Positions 57,765-64,000 of a stretch of 64,000 nucleotides of DNA are shown one piece after another; position 1 is the stretch's first letter; every line of letters starts with the position of its first letter. Origin of the DNA: Arthrobacter sp. SLBN-112 (GTDB lineage Bacteria; Actinomycetota; Actinomycetes; Actinomycetales; Micrococcaceae); NCBI RefSeq assembly GCF_006715225.1, contig NZ_VFMU01000001.1:1302001-1366000 (forward strand), read 5' to 3'. The notes beneath the pieces are model-generated. The model saw nothing but the letters and a program-made list of their open reading frames with translations. It was not told where the DNA came from and made no database searches. A program made the position numbers and the translations under genes.

Positions 57765-58775
57765 CTAGGCGGCGATGGGGGAGAGGGCCAGCGCGAGCAC
57801 GAAGGCCAGGCCGCAGGTCGCCAGGGGAGTCAGGGCCCAGAGCCACAGGATCCGGATGACCAGTTTCCGGTTCGTCACCGAAAAGTGCTGGTTTTCCCCT
57901 GCGCCCAGGGCGCCGGCGGTAACGGTGTGGGTGGTGGAGAGCGGCCAGTGGAGCCCGATGGCGCCCACAAAGAGCATCAGTGCGCTGAAGGTCTGGGCCA
58001 CCGATCCGCGCAGGGGGTCGATCCTGGTGATTTTGTAGCCGATGGTGTGCGAGATCCGCCATCCTCCGAAGAGTGTCCCGGCCGTCATCATCACTGCGGA
58101 GAGCCCTGCCACCCAAAGGGGGATCCCGCCGTCGGAATAGCCTGCAGCCAGGAGGGCCAGCAGCAGCACTGCGCTGACGCGCTGCCCGTCCTGCAGGCCG
58201 TGGCCGAAGGCAACGGCTCCGGCCGCGACGGCCTGGCCTCGGCGGAAGCGCTGGTTCACGACATTGGGCTGCGTGTAACGGGCCACCCACGTGGCCGGAT
58301 AGACCAACAGGAAGGAGCCGCTGTAGGCCACGAGCGGGGACAGCACCAGGGGCAGCACCACCTGGAACAGCAGCGACTGGTCCACTCCGGCTACCCCCGG
58401 CCCACCAATCGCCAGGCTGGCAAGGCCGGCGCCCGCAAGACCGCCCACAAGGGCGTGGGTGGAGGACGCGGGGATGCCCCGGCGCCACATCAGAAGGCCC
58501 CAGGCGCAGGCGCTCGCCAGCCCGGCCGCCAGGATGGCGAGACCACCGGGTCCGGCCGGAAGGTGGATCCAGGTCTGGCTGGCGGCGACGGCCAGCAGGG
58601 CGCTGACGAGGGCACCCACAAAGTTGAAGAACGCGGCAAGGAGAACGCCCACGCTGGGGGTGAGGGCCCGGTTCCGGACGGCAAGGGCAACCGAGTTGGA
58701 GGCGTCGCGGAAGCCGTTGAGGAAGGCAAACGCCGCGGCCAGGAGGACCACCGCCGCGAAGATGACTGCCGCCAC
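57765..58775 (-). CDS. pit: Inorganic phosphate transporter, PiT family
   Basis: Low-affinity cation-coupled phosphate carrier, 336 residues, about 8-9 helices. PiT signatures occur as the inverted pair FLNGFRDASNSVALAV near the N-terminus and ISHTIGYKITRIDPLRGSVAQ near the middle, and GIPASSTHALVGGLAGAG and WPLSTTHTVTAGALGAG. GTG 58775 is used, one base after the DUF47 stop, so the two are translationally coupled, the usual Pit-accessory operon. Confidence 0.92.
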   Translation of the reverse strand: MAAVIFAAVVLLAAAFAFLNGFRDASNSVALAVRNRALTPSVGVLLAAFFNFVGALVSALLAVAASQTWIHLPAGPGGLAILAAGLASACAWGLLMWRRGIPASSTHALVGGLAGAGLASLAIGGPGVAGVDQSLLFQVVLPLVLSPLVAYSGSFLLVYPATWVARYTQPNVVNQRFRRGQAVAAGAVAFGHGLQDGQRVSAVLLLALLAAGYSDGGIPLWVAGLSAVMMTAGTLFGGWRISHTIGYKITRIDPLRGSVAQTFSALMLFVGAIGLHWPLSTTHTVTAGALGAGENQHFSVTNRKLVIRILWLWALTPLATCGLAFVLALALSPIAA

Positions 58776-58776
58776 C

Positions 58777-59394
58777 TCAGGATTCCTTGACGATGATGCT
58801 GCCTACCTGGGTGGCCACCCGACGCATGTCCTTGGTGACCTCCACCAGCTGGTTGGCGATGTCCCGGTTCCGGGAGTACTGCGCCCATTTCATGTCCGCG
58901 ATCATGTCCGCCACCCACACCCGGTGGGTCCGCTCCGCGCGCTGAGCCAGGCGCAGGATCTCGATCCAGTAGTCCTCGAGGTCATCCAGGTTGTTCAGCC
59001 TGCGCATGGCGTCCACCGTCAGTTCGGCCTGCCGGCTGATGATCTCCAGCTGGTCCGCTGCGCGCTTGGGCAGGCGGTCCAGCTTGTAAAGGGCCACGAG
59101 TTCCGCGGCGGCGTCCATCTTCTCCATGGCCTCGTTGAGGTACCGCGAGAGGGCGTACATGTCCTCGCGGGGGAGCGGGTTCACGAAGCTGGTGCGCATG
59201 TGGGTCAGCAGCGCGAAATGCAGTTCGGCAGACTTGGCCTCGAGGTTGTGCATGTCCTCCACGAGTTTGCCGTGTTCGTCTGCGGGTACGCCGAGGATCT
59301 CGGCCAGGGTGGCGGTGGCCAGCACGATCTGTTGTGCCATCTGCGAGAGCAGGTTCAGCCCTGCGGGCTCCTGGGGAAAAAGGCGCAGCTTCAC
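58777..59394 (-). CDS. DUF47 family protein (PhoU-like Pit accessory)
   Basis: A 205-residue all-helical PhoU-related protein that accompanies PiT transporters and probably controls them. It begins VKLRLFPQEPAGLNLLSQMA and contains SFVNPLPREDMYALSRYLNEAMEKMD in parts (NPLPREDMYALS is the DUF47 hallmark). GTG 59394 matches the family start; the longer frame adds unconserved residues. Confidence 0.9.
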   Translation of the reverse strand: MKLRLFPQEPAGLNLLSQMAQQIVLATATLAEILGVPADEHGKLVEDMHNLEAKSAELHFALLTHMRTSFVNPLPREDMYALSRYLNEAMEKMDAAAELVALYKLDRLPKRAADQLEIISRQAELTVDAMRRLNNLDDLEDYWIEILRLAQRAERTHRVWVADMIADMKWAQYSRNRDIANQLVEVTKDMRRVATQVGSIIVKES

Positions 59395-59810
59395 GTGTTT
59401 ACCGGTCTCCGGGGACTTAACAGGGCGGGGGTTGCTGCCGTGTGACTTGACCCCGGCGGGCAACTGTCGCCTACTCTACCGGCCCGTAACAGCAGGATCT
59501 GAATTGTCCGCTTGGAAGAGGGCATAAAAATGGTGCCGAACCGGATACGCCTCTCGGCGGTAGGCCGCTCTAGGCGGCTAATTGTTGAAGCCCGGGGGTT
59601 TCGCGGCTCGGCACCGGTTTCAGTCTTCTACTTCATTCGGCCCAAGTCAATCTTGACAGCGGGGCCTTATTCGTCGCGGAAAAGGCGGTCCGCCAAGGCC
59701 GCAGGCGCTACGGCAAGGAAGCCCAGCTCAGCAAGCAGGCCGGTCCGGCAAAGCAAGCAGGCGGGCCCGGCAAGCAGCCCGGGCCAAGAAAAAATTCAAG
59801 CACGGCAAGC
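59395..59810 (+). other. 416-bp interval without a convincing gene; Lys/Gln/Ala-rich decayed-looking segment
   Basis: The left part contains the promoter for the DUF47-pit operon. From about 59640 to 59810 the plus strand reads as Lys/Arg/Gln/Ala-rich in more than one frame (AKQAGGPGKQPGPRKN in one, KKKFKHGK in another), as if a basic, repetitive protein tail had lost its frame. CAGCAAGCAGG-type repeats recur (59735, 59750, 59770). No start, ribosome site or domain supports a gene. Confidence 0.4.
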
Positions 59811-60470
59811 TCAGTCCAGCTCGCCCAGGCGCCACGCGTTGGCGGCGTGCTCCAGGTCCTCGGCCGTCTTGACCAACTGATGGGAATTGCGGGTCAGCTT
59901 GCTGGCGTGGGCCTCGTTGGCGTGCTCTGCGCCGTCGGCAAGCGTGGCCTGGCCGAGCGCCACCACCCGGCAGAAGGCGGCGGACCGTTCCAGCGCGACG
60001 TCGAAATCGCCGTCGAACGCCCCGGAAAGGATGGCATCGGCCATGGTGCGCATTTCTTCTGCGCCCGGCGGTTCAGCAGCGCCGGCCACCACGTTGGAAA
60101 CCTGGGCGGTGTCCCTGCCCGCCCGGAAGTACACGGAGATGCGTTCCGGATCCTGGACCGTGGCAGCGCGGAGCGCGTAGAGCCGCCACAGGGCGCCGGG
60201 AAGGGAGCGGGCAGGGCTCTCGGCCCACATCTCCGCGATGGCTTCAAGGCCCTGCTCGTCGGCGAGCTTCACCAGGCGTTCGGTGACGACAGGATCATCG
60301 CTGTCACGGCCATGCCGGACCAGGGCCTGCGCGGCAAGGTGGGCGGCCTCCGAGACGCGGGCGGGATCTGCCCCGCCGGCGAAGGGCTCGAAATCCATCG
60401 GGGCGAAGGGCTTGGGCTTATGGTGCCGGTTGCTGCCGCCGTATGGGCTGGTTCCTGCTTGCTCGCTCAT
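59811..60470 (-). CDS. Hypothetical protein (219 aa)
   Basis: Cytoplasmic, mostly helical protein. It begins MSEQAGTSPYGGSNRHHKPKPF, followed by FEPFAGGADPARVSEAAHLAAQALVRHG, GALWRLYALRAATVQDPE and VDGDFDVALERSAAFCRVVALG-like helices. It seems common in actinobacteria but I cannot name the family. ATG 60470 lies 7 bases after a TAGCGT hexamer, deciding the start against the longer Arg/Pro-rich frame. Confidence 0.7.
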   Translation of the reverse strand: MSEQAGTSPYGGSNRHHKPKPFAPMDFEPFAGGADPARVSEAAHLAAQALVRHGRDSDDPVVTERLVKLADEQGLEAIAEMWAESPARSLPGALWRLYALRAATVQDPERISVYFRAGRDTAQVSNVVAGAAEPPGAEEMRTMADAILSGAFDGDFDVALERSAAFCRVVALGQATLADGAEHANEAHASKLTRNSHQLVKTAEDLEHAANAWRLGELD

Positions 60471-60477
60471 GCCCCCC

Positions 60478-60483
60478 ACGCTA
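60478..60483 (-). promoter_or_regulatory. -10 hexamer for the 219-aa protein
   Basis: Minus-strand TAGCGT, then GGGGGGC, then ATG 60470: leaderless spacing. Confidence 0.4.
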
Positions 60484-60681
60484 CTCCTGTGCGGACGCGG
60501 AAATCGAGCATCTGCAGCGCCCGTTGCACGTGCGGGAAAGGCGCGCTTAACAGGGGTTGTAAGCGCACGACGGCGGCCCATTGGCCTTGTGCGAAGAGGC
60601 CGGAACCATGGGTTAGAGTATTAACGTCCAGAAATGGATTGGGCCGGACGGGAAGACACAGCGTGTTTGACTGGCCGGCAG

Positions 60682-60754
60682 GGGCCTTTAGCTCAGTTGG
60701 TAGAGCATCGGACTTTTAATCCGTGGGTCGTGGGTTCGAGCCCCACAGGGCCCA
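60682..60754 (+). tRNA. tRNA-Lys(UUU)
   Basis: A 73-nt cloverleaf. Acceptor GGGCCTT pairs with AGGGCCC (one G.U), D-arm AGCTCAGTTGGTAGAGC, anticodon loop CTTTTAA with UUU at positions 34-36, T-arm GTGGGTTCGAGCCCCAC, discriminator A. CCA is not encoded (CCC follows). The plus-strand TAGAGT near 60614 could be its -10. Confidence 0.97.
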
Positions 60755-60770
60755 CCCATAGGAACCGTGA

Positions 60771-60797
60771 GGGTCCGCCGCGAATGCCGGCGGGCCC
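60771..60797 (+). terminator. Terminator hairpin after tRNA-Lys
   Basis: GGGTCCGCCG (60771-60780) / CGGCGGGCCC (60788-60797), one G.U, loop CGAATGC, followed by CTTCCATTT. It may also serve the convergent M23 gene. Confidence 0.7.
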
Positions 60798-60824
60798 CTT
60801 CCATTTAAGACCCTGCTTCCTTAT

Positions 60825-61442
60825 TCAGGCGTGCACAATTCTTCCGTTGCGCGGCAGGCCGCCAGGGAAGGTGATGGGAACGGCGGAAGCCCGTACCGGA
60901 TCCGCTGAATCCATCGCCTGCACATGCAGATGCGGCTCCGTGCTGTTGCCGGAATTGCCGCACCGGCCCACCGGATCCCCACATTCAACCGACTGGCCCG
61001 GCCGGACGCACACGCTCCCGCACTGCAAATGGCACAGGGCAATGAACCCTTCGCTGCCCTCAATAATCACGTGGTTGCCTGCAAGCCCCGGCCACCCCTC
61101 CCGCAGCCGTTTGGCCTGCGTCGCTGCGTAGCCGATTGACGGAAAGCCGCGGAAGGCGGCGTGGTCAGGCTCCCCGTCATGGGCCGCCTGCACAACCCCG
61201 GAGACGGGAGCCGTCACGGCCCTGCCGAACCCCACGAACCGCTCCGGCGGCGCGGGCCGGAACAGCGCAGCAAAGGTGATCGGTGCAGACCGCCCGTTCC
61301 GGTCCACCGGGGTGAAATCGATGGCGTGGCCCGTGGCGAAGAGCTGTGTGCCGTGGCTGGGTACGCGGTTCGACGGCGAATTCTGCACCAGCCAGGGGCC
61401 GGTGAACGGATATTCCAGGTACACCGCGCTTTCCAGGTTCAC
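60825..61442 (-). CDS. M23 (LytM-type) peptidase domain protein
   Basis: A 205-residue protein with the M23 metallopeptidase pattern: HGTQLFATGHAIDF supplies the first zinc ligands and HLHVQ the HxH. No signal peptide or transmembrane segment is visible, unlike secreted peptidoglycan hydrolases, and it carries five cysteines (ALCHLQCGSVCV, VECGDPVGRCG). GTG 61442 is used. Two genes of the run are on the same strand with a 14-bp gap to the YCII gene, so they may be co-transcribed. Confidence 0.8.
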   Translation of the reverse strand: MNLESAVYLEYPFTGPWLVQNSPSNRVPSHGTQLFATGHAIDFTPVDRNGRSAPITFAALFRPAPPERFVGFGRAVTAPVSGVVQAAHDGEPDHAAFRGFPSIGYAATQAKRLREGWPGLAGNHVIIEGSEGFIALCHLQCGSVCVRPGQSVECGDPVGRCGNSGNSTEPHLHVQAMDSADPVRASAVPITFPGGLPRNGRIVHA

Positions 61443-61456
61443 CGGGCTTTGCCGGG

Positions 61457-61798
61457 TCAGCTGGCGGGATCGTATTGGAAAGCCCGCACTTCCTGCGCGC
61501 AGCGGCAGGCTGCAGCGATCTTCGCGGCCCAGTGCAGCGCGGCTTCGTAGGTGGGCAGCTCCAGCACCGTGTAGCCGCCTTCGAGCTGCGCCGTCTGGGG
61601 GTAGGTACCTTCGCTGACCGTACCCTCGCCGTCGACCATCACGGGTGGAACGCTCTCATCAATGCCGCCGCCGAAAACCCAGACGCCGGCCTCCTTCGCC
61701 TCCTGGACAACTGCGTGCGCCACGTCCGCCACTTCCTGCAGGCCGCCGTCGGGGATGTCCATGGCGCCGCTGGGAAACGAGATCAGGTACTTGGTCAT
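61457..61798 (-). CDS. YCII-related protein
   Basis: A 113-residue YCII/DGPF-domain protein, a small ferredoxin-like fold often encoded near sigma factors. Start MTKYLISFPSGAMDIPD; conserved GVWVFGGGID and TYEAALHWAAKIAAAC, with YDP at the end. Biochemical role not established for the family. Divergent from the LacI regulator. Confidence 0.82.
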   Translation of the reverse strand: MTKYLISFPSGAMDIPDGGLQEVADVAHAVVQEAKEAGVWVFGGGIDESVPPVMVDGEGTVSEGTYPQTAQLEGGYTVLELPTYEAALHWAAKIAAACRCAQEVRAFQYDPAS

Positions 61799-61937
61799 TC
61801 CGCCGGCTCCTTCTGTGCAAACGCGGTATCAGCTTCATCCTGCCCACCGGTCCGCTGCCGCGCAAGGACGCGGCAGCACTTGCCACAATGAGCCTGCAGG
61901 CAGGGGCCGCAGCGGCTGCAACAGGCACAATAGGCTC

Positions 61938-62957
61938 ATGGCAAAAACCAGCAAGGGCCGGATGCCGCGCCTGGAAGACGTGGCCAAGGTGGCAGGTGTC
62001 TCCCACCAGACCGTCTCCCGCGTGGTGAACAACAACCCCAATGTCAGCAAGGCGACGCGGGAAAAGGTGGAGGCGGCCATTGCCGAGCTGGGATACCGGC
62101 GCAACAGCGCAGCCCGTAGCCTGGTGACGCGGCGCTCGCAGACCATTGGGGTGCTGGCAAGCGAGCTTTCCCAGTACGGGCCGGCGAACACCCTGCTGGG
62201 GGTTGAACACGCAGCCCGCAACGCCGGCTACTTCGTCAGCATCGCGGCCCTGCGGGAAGTCAACCGGGATGCCATCTCCAACGCAGTGGGCCACTTCATG
62301 GACCAGGCCGTGGACGGGATCGCCGTTCTGGTCCCGCACTCCGACACCCTTGCCGTGCTGGAGCAGATGAATCTTCCGGTGCCCGTGGTGGCGGTGGGCT
62401 CGGCCGGCAGCGCTTCCGTCAGCGGCGCGATGGTGGACCAGCGTGCGGGCGCCAGGCTCGCCGTCGAACACCTCATCAAGGAGGGGCACCGCCGCATCGG
62501 GCACATCGCAGGCCCGCCTGACTGGACGGACGGCGCCGAACGCGCGGAGGGGTGGCGTGCCGCCCTCCGCGAAGCCGGGCTGGACGAGTCCCTGCTGGTG
62601 GAAGGGGACTGGAGCGCGGGCAGCGGCTACGCCATTGGCCGCAAGCTGGCGTCAGGACGCACGGCCACGGCCATCTTCGTTGGAAATGACCAGATGGCCC
62701 TGGGCCTGCTGCGCGCCTTCACCGAAGCGGGGGTCAAAGTGCCCGACGACGTCTCCGTGGTGGGCTTCGACGACCAGCCGGAGGCGGGGTACTTTACGCC
62801 TCCGCTGACCACCGTCCGCCAGGACTTCGAGGAGCTGGGACGCCGCTGCATGGACATCATGCTGAAGGAGATCGAGACCGGTGCGGCAGTGAGCTCAACC
62901 GTGGTCCCGCCTGAACTGATCCTCCGCGCCAGCACGGCCGCGCCAGCGCCCGCCTAA
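61938..62957 (+). CDS. LacI-family transcriptional regulator
   Basis: A 339-residue repressor-type regulator. The N-terminal helix-turn-helix and hinge are RLEDVAKVAGVSHQTVSRVVNN and AARSLVTRRSQTIGVL, followed by a periplasmic-binding-like sensor domain (GHRRIGHIAGPPDW, FVGNDQMALGLLRA, VSVVGFDDQPEAGYFTPPLTTV). The ligand is probably a sugar; no transport or catabolic genes lie beside it in the window, so its target is unknown. ATG 61938 begins the usual lead MAKTSKGRMPRLEDVA. Confidence 0.9.
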   Translation: MAKTSKGRMPRLEDVAKVAGVSHQTVSRVVNNNPNVSKATREKVEAAIAELGYRRNSAARSLVTRRSQTIGVLASELSQYGPANTLLGVEHAARNAGYFVSIAALREVNRDAISNAVGHFMDQAVDGIAVLVPHSDTLAVLEQMNLPVPVVAVGSAGSASVSGAMVDQRAGARLAVEHLIKEGHRRIGHIAGPPDWTDGAERAEGWRAALREAGLDESLLVEGDWSAGSGYAIGRKLASGRTATAIFVGNDQMALGLLRAFTEAGVKVPDDVSVVGFDDQPEAGYFTPPLTTVRQDFEELGRRCMDIMLKEIETGAAVSSTVVPPELILRASTAAPAPA

Positions 62958-63090
62958 CCGGGCAGGTTGAGCGGGCCGCACTGGGCCCCGAAAAAAATCT
63001 CCATGATTCTGCATCCAAATCCGGGGTTGCGCCGGTAGTAGGAGTGTCAGCAAAAAACGCCCGGCAACCGGGCCGTTCAAGGAGATGGAC

Positions 63091-63927
63091 ATGCGCAACA
63101 AAATCTTCACCGCAGGTGCCGGTGCAGCAGCCATTGCAGCCGCAATCGCTCTGGCCGGTCCGGCCCACGCAGCAGACGGGGACGCCCAGCTGTCCGTGCT
63201 GCACGGTGTTCCCGGACTGACCGTGGACGTGTGGGTCAACGGTGACCGCACCTTGGATGACTTCGCCCCGGGAGCCCTTGCCGGGCCGCTGGCCCTGCCG
63301 GCCGGCACCTACGAGATCGCCATTACGGCAGCCGATGCCGCCGACGCCTCGGCGCCTGCCATTGGGCCGGTCAGCGTCACCCTTGCCGCGAACGGAAACT
63401 ACACGGCCGCAGCCCACCTGGGCGCTGACGGCAAACCCACCGCCAGCCTGTTCACCAACGACGTGTCCCAAATCCCCGCCGGGAAGGGCAAGCTGACCGT
63501 CCGGCACGCGGCCGCAGCCCCCGCCGTCGATGTCCTGGCAGGCGGCACCGCCGTCGTCACCAACCTTGCCAATCCTAACGAAAAGACACTCAGCCTCGAT
63601 CCCGGCACTGTCCCCGCCGCCGTGGCCGCCGCAGGCACCACCACCCCGGTGATCGGACCGGCGGACGTGGCGGTGGCCGAAGGTACGCACACCATCGTTT
63701 ACGCCTGGGGCAGCTTGGCCGACCAGAACCTGAAACTGGCCGTGCAGACCATCGAGGGCCTCCATTCCGCACCGGCGTCGGTGCCAGGTGCCCTTGACGG
63801 TTCAGCGGCTGCCGGTGGAGCGGGCACTGCCGTTGCCACTGCCGGATTTGGCCTGGCCGCGCTGGCCCTTCTCGCCGGGGCCGTAGGTGTAGCCCGCGCG
63901 GTCAGCACCCGGCGGGCGCAGCTGTAA
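63091..63927 (+). CDS. DUF4397 secreted, membrane-anchored protein
   Basis: A 278-residue exported protein: signal peptide (MRNKIFTAGAGAAAIAAAIALAGPAHA), two DUF4397 repeats beginning AQLSVLHGVPGLTVDVWVNG and LTVRHAAAAPAVDVLAGG, a Gly/Ala-rich linker, and a C-terminal helix (GFGLAALALLAGAVGVARA) with a basic tail, so it is anchored with the domains outside. No LPXTG. ATG 63091 is chosen because AAGGAG (63079-63084) is 6 bases away; ATG 63085 overlaps that site. A hairpin GCCCGG-CAA-CCGGGC (63059-63073) precedes it. Confidence 0.85.
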   Translation: MRNKIFTAGAGAAAIAAAIALAGPAHAADGDAQLSVLHGVPGLTVDVWVNGDRTLDDFAPGALAGPLALPAGTYEIAITAADAADASAPAIGPVSVTLAANGNYTAAAHLGADGKPTASLFTNDVSQIPAGKGKLTVRHAAAAPAVDVLAGGTAVVTNLANPNEKTLSLDPGTVPAAVAAAGTTTPVIGPADVAVAEGTHTIVYAWGSLADQNLKLAVQTIEGLHSAPASVPGALDGSAAAGGAGTAVATAGFGLAALALLAGAVGVARAVSTRRAQL

Positions 63928-63956
63928 CCGGGGCAGAAACCGGTTGAAGGACCGTA

Positions 63957-63991
63957 CGCAGGGGCCCGGCCGGCACGGTCGGGCCCCTGCG
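63957..63991 (+). terminator. Terminator hairpin after the DUF4397 gene
   Basis: CGCAGGGGCCCG (63957-63968) and CGGGCCCCTGCG (63980-63991), a perfect 12-bp stem with an 11-nt loop, 30 bases after the stop. The window ends 9 bases later. Confidence 0.75.
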
Positions 63992-64000
63992 CCGGCCACC

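Noticed and set aside
59512..59880. Plus-strand 122-aa frame
   Set aside because: Low-complexity basic sequence, no ribosome site, and it runs antisense into the conserved-looking 59811-60470 gene.
1..64000. CRISPR arrays, prophage or plasmid origin
   Set aside because: No regularly spaced repeat-spacer units, cas genes, phage structural genes, integrase or replication-initiation gene is seen. The only mobile element is the IS30 copy.

Overview
The window is high-GC DNA with dense gene packing, many GTG starts and short 4-base overlaps (ATGA/GTGA). It reads as an actinobacterial chromosome, most likely a Micrococcales member of the Arthrobacter/Pseudarthrobacter type (inferred from protein similarity as I recognise it; no search was run). 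The gene order follows the Mycobacterium tuberculosis block running from Rv3627c (dacB-like) to Rv3585 (radA): dacB, a zinc metalloprotease, tilS, hpt, ftsH, folE-folP-folB-folK, a DUF3180 membrane protein, a DUF2520 protein, panC, lysS, lsr2, clpC, mutY, disA and radA. This core is interrupted by accessory segments.

Region by region. 1-13.7 kb: cell-wall carboxypeptidase (cut by the window edge), tRNA lysidine synthase, purine salvage, FtsH, the complete folate branch from GTP cyclohydrolase I to HPPK, two PH-domain membrane proteins, DUF2520 and pantothenate synthetase. 13.7-27.8 kb: an insertion into the panC-lysS interval holding a DJ-1/PfpI protein, a DHA2-type exporter with a structured leader, a TetR regulator divergent from an operon of APC permease, two carboxyguanidine-deiminase-type proteins, a biotin-dependent urea/guanidine carboxylase and allophanate hydrolase, with two related alpha/beta hydrolases bracketing the TetR/carboxylase segment. 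27.8-32.9 kb: lysS, a small membrane protein, lsr2, clpC. 32.9-41.8 kb: S9 peptidase, argA, the PTS-dependent dihydroxyacetone kinase operon dhaKLM, small and secreted proteins, mutY. 41.8-43.2 kb: an IS30-family insertion sequence. 43.2-52 kb: disA, 2'-5' RNA ligase-like protein, prfC, a ketoacyl synthase, a Nudix hydrolase, radA, a FUSC-type membrane protein. 52-59.4 kb: two phosphate uptake systems, pstSCAB with a PHO-box-like direct repeat, and a Pit transporter with its DUF47 partner. 59.4-64 kb: tRNA-Lys(UUU), an M23 peptidase, a YCII protein, a LacI regulator and a DUF4397 surface protein.

The most unusual signal is a structured repeat present three times between 32.9 and 35.5 kb. All three copies share a GTAG/internal-loop context and a conserved loop close to GTCWAAGCGASGAASGAGC, while the paired arms differ by compensatory changes (GCTTGC/GCAAGC, GCGTGC/GCACGC, GGCGCC/GGCGCC). 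It behaves like a conserved RNA fold or a REP-type mobile hairpin, and I do not recognise it. Other notable signals are an IS30 element sitting inside a palindrome related to a convergent terminator at 16.3 kb, a + strand intrinsic terminator near 57.6 kb with no gene in front of it, and a consistent class of genes whose start codon lies 6-8 bases after a TANNNT hexamer, indicating leaderless transcripts.
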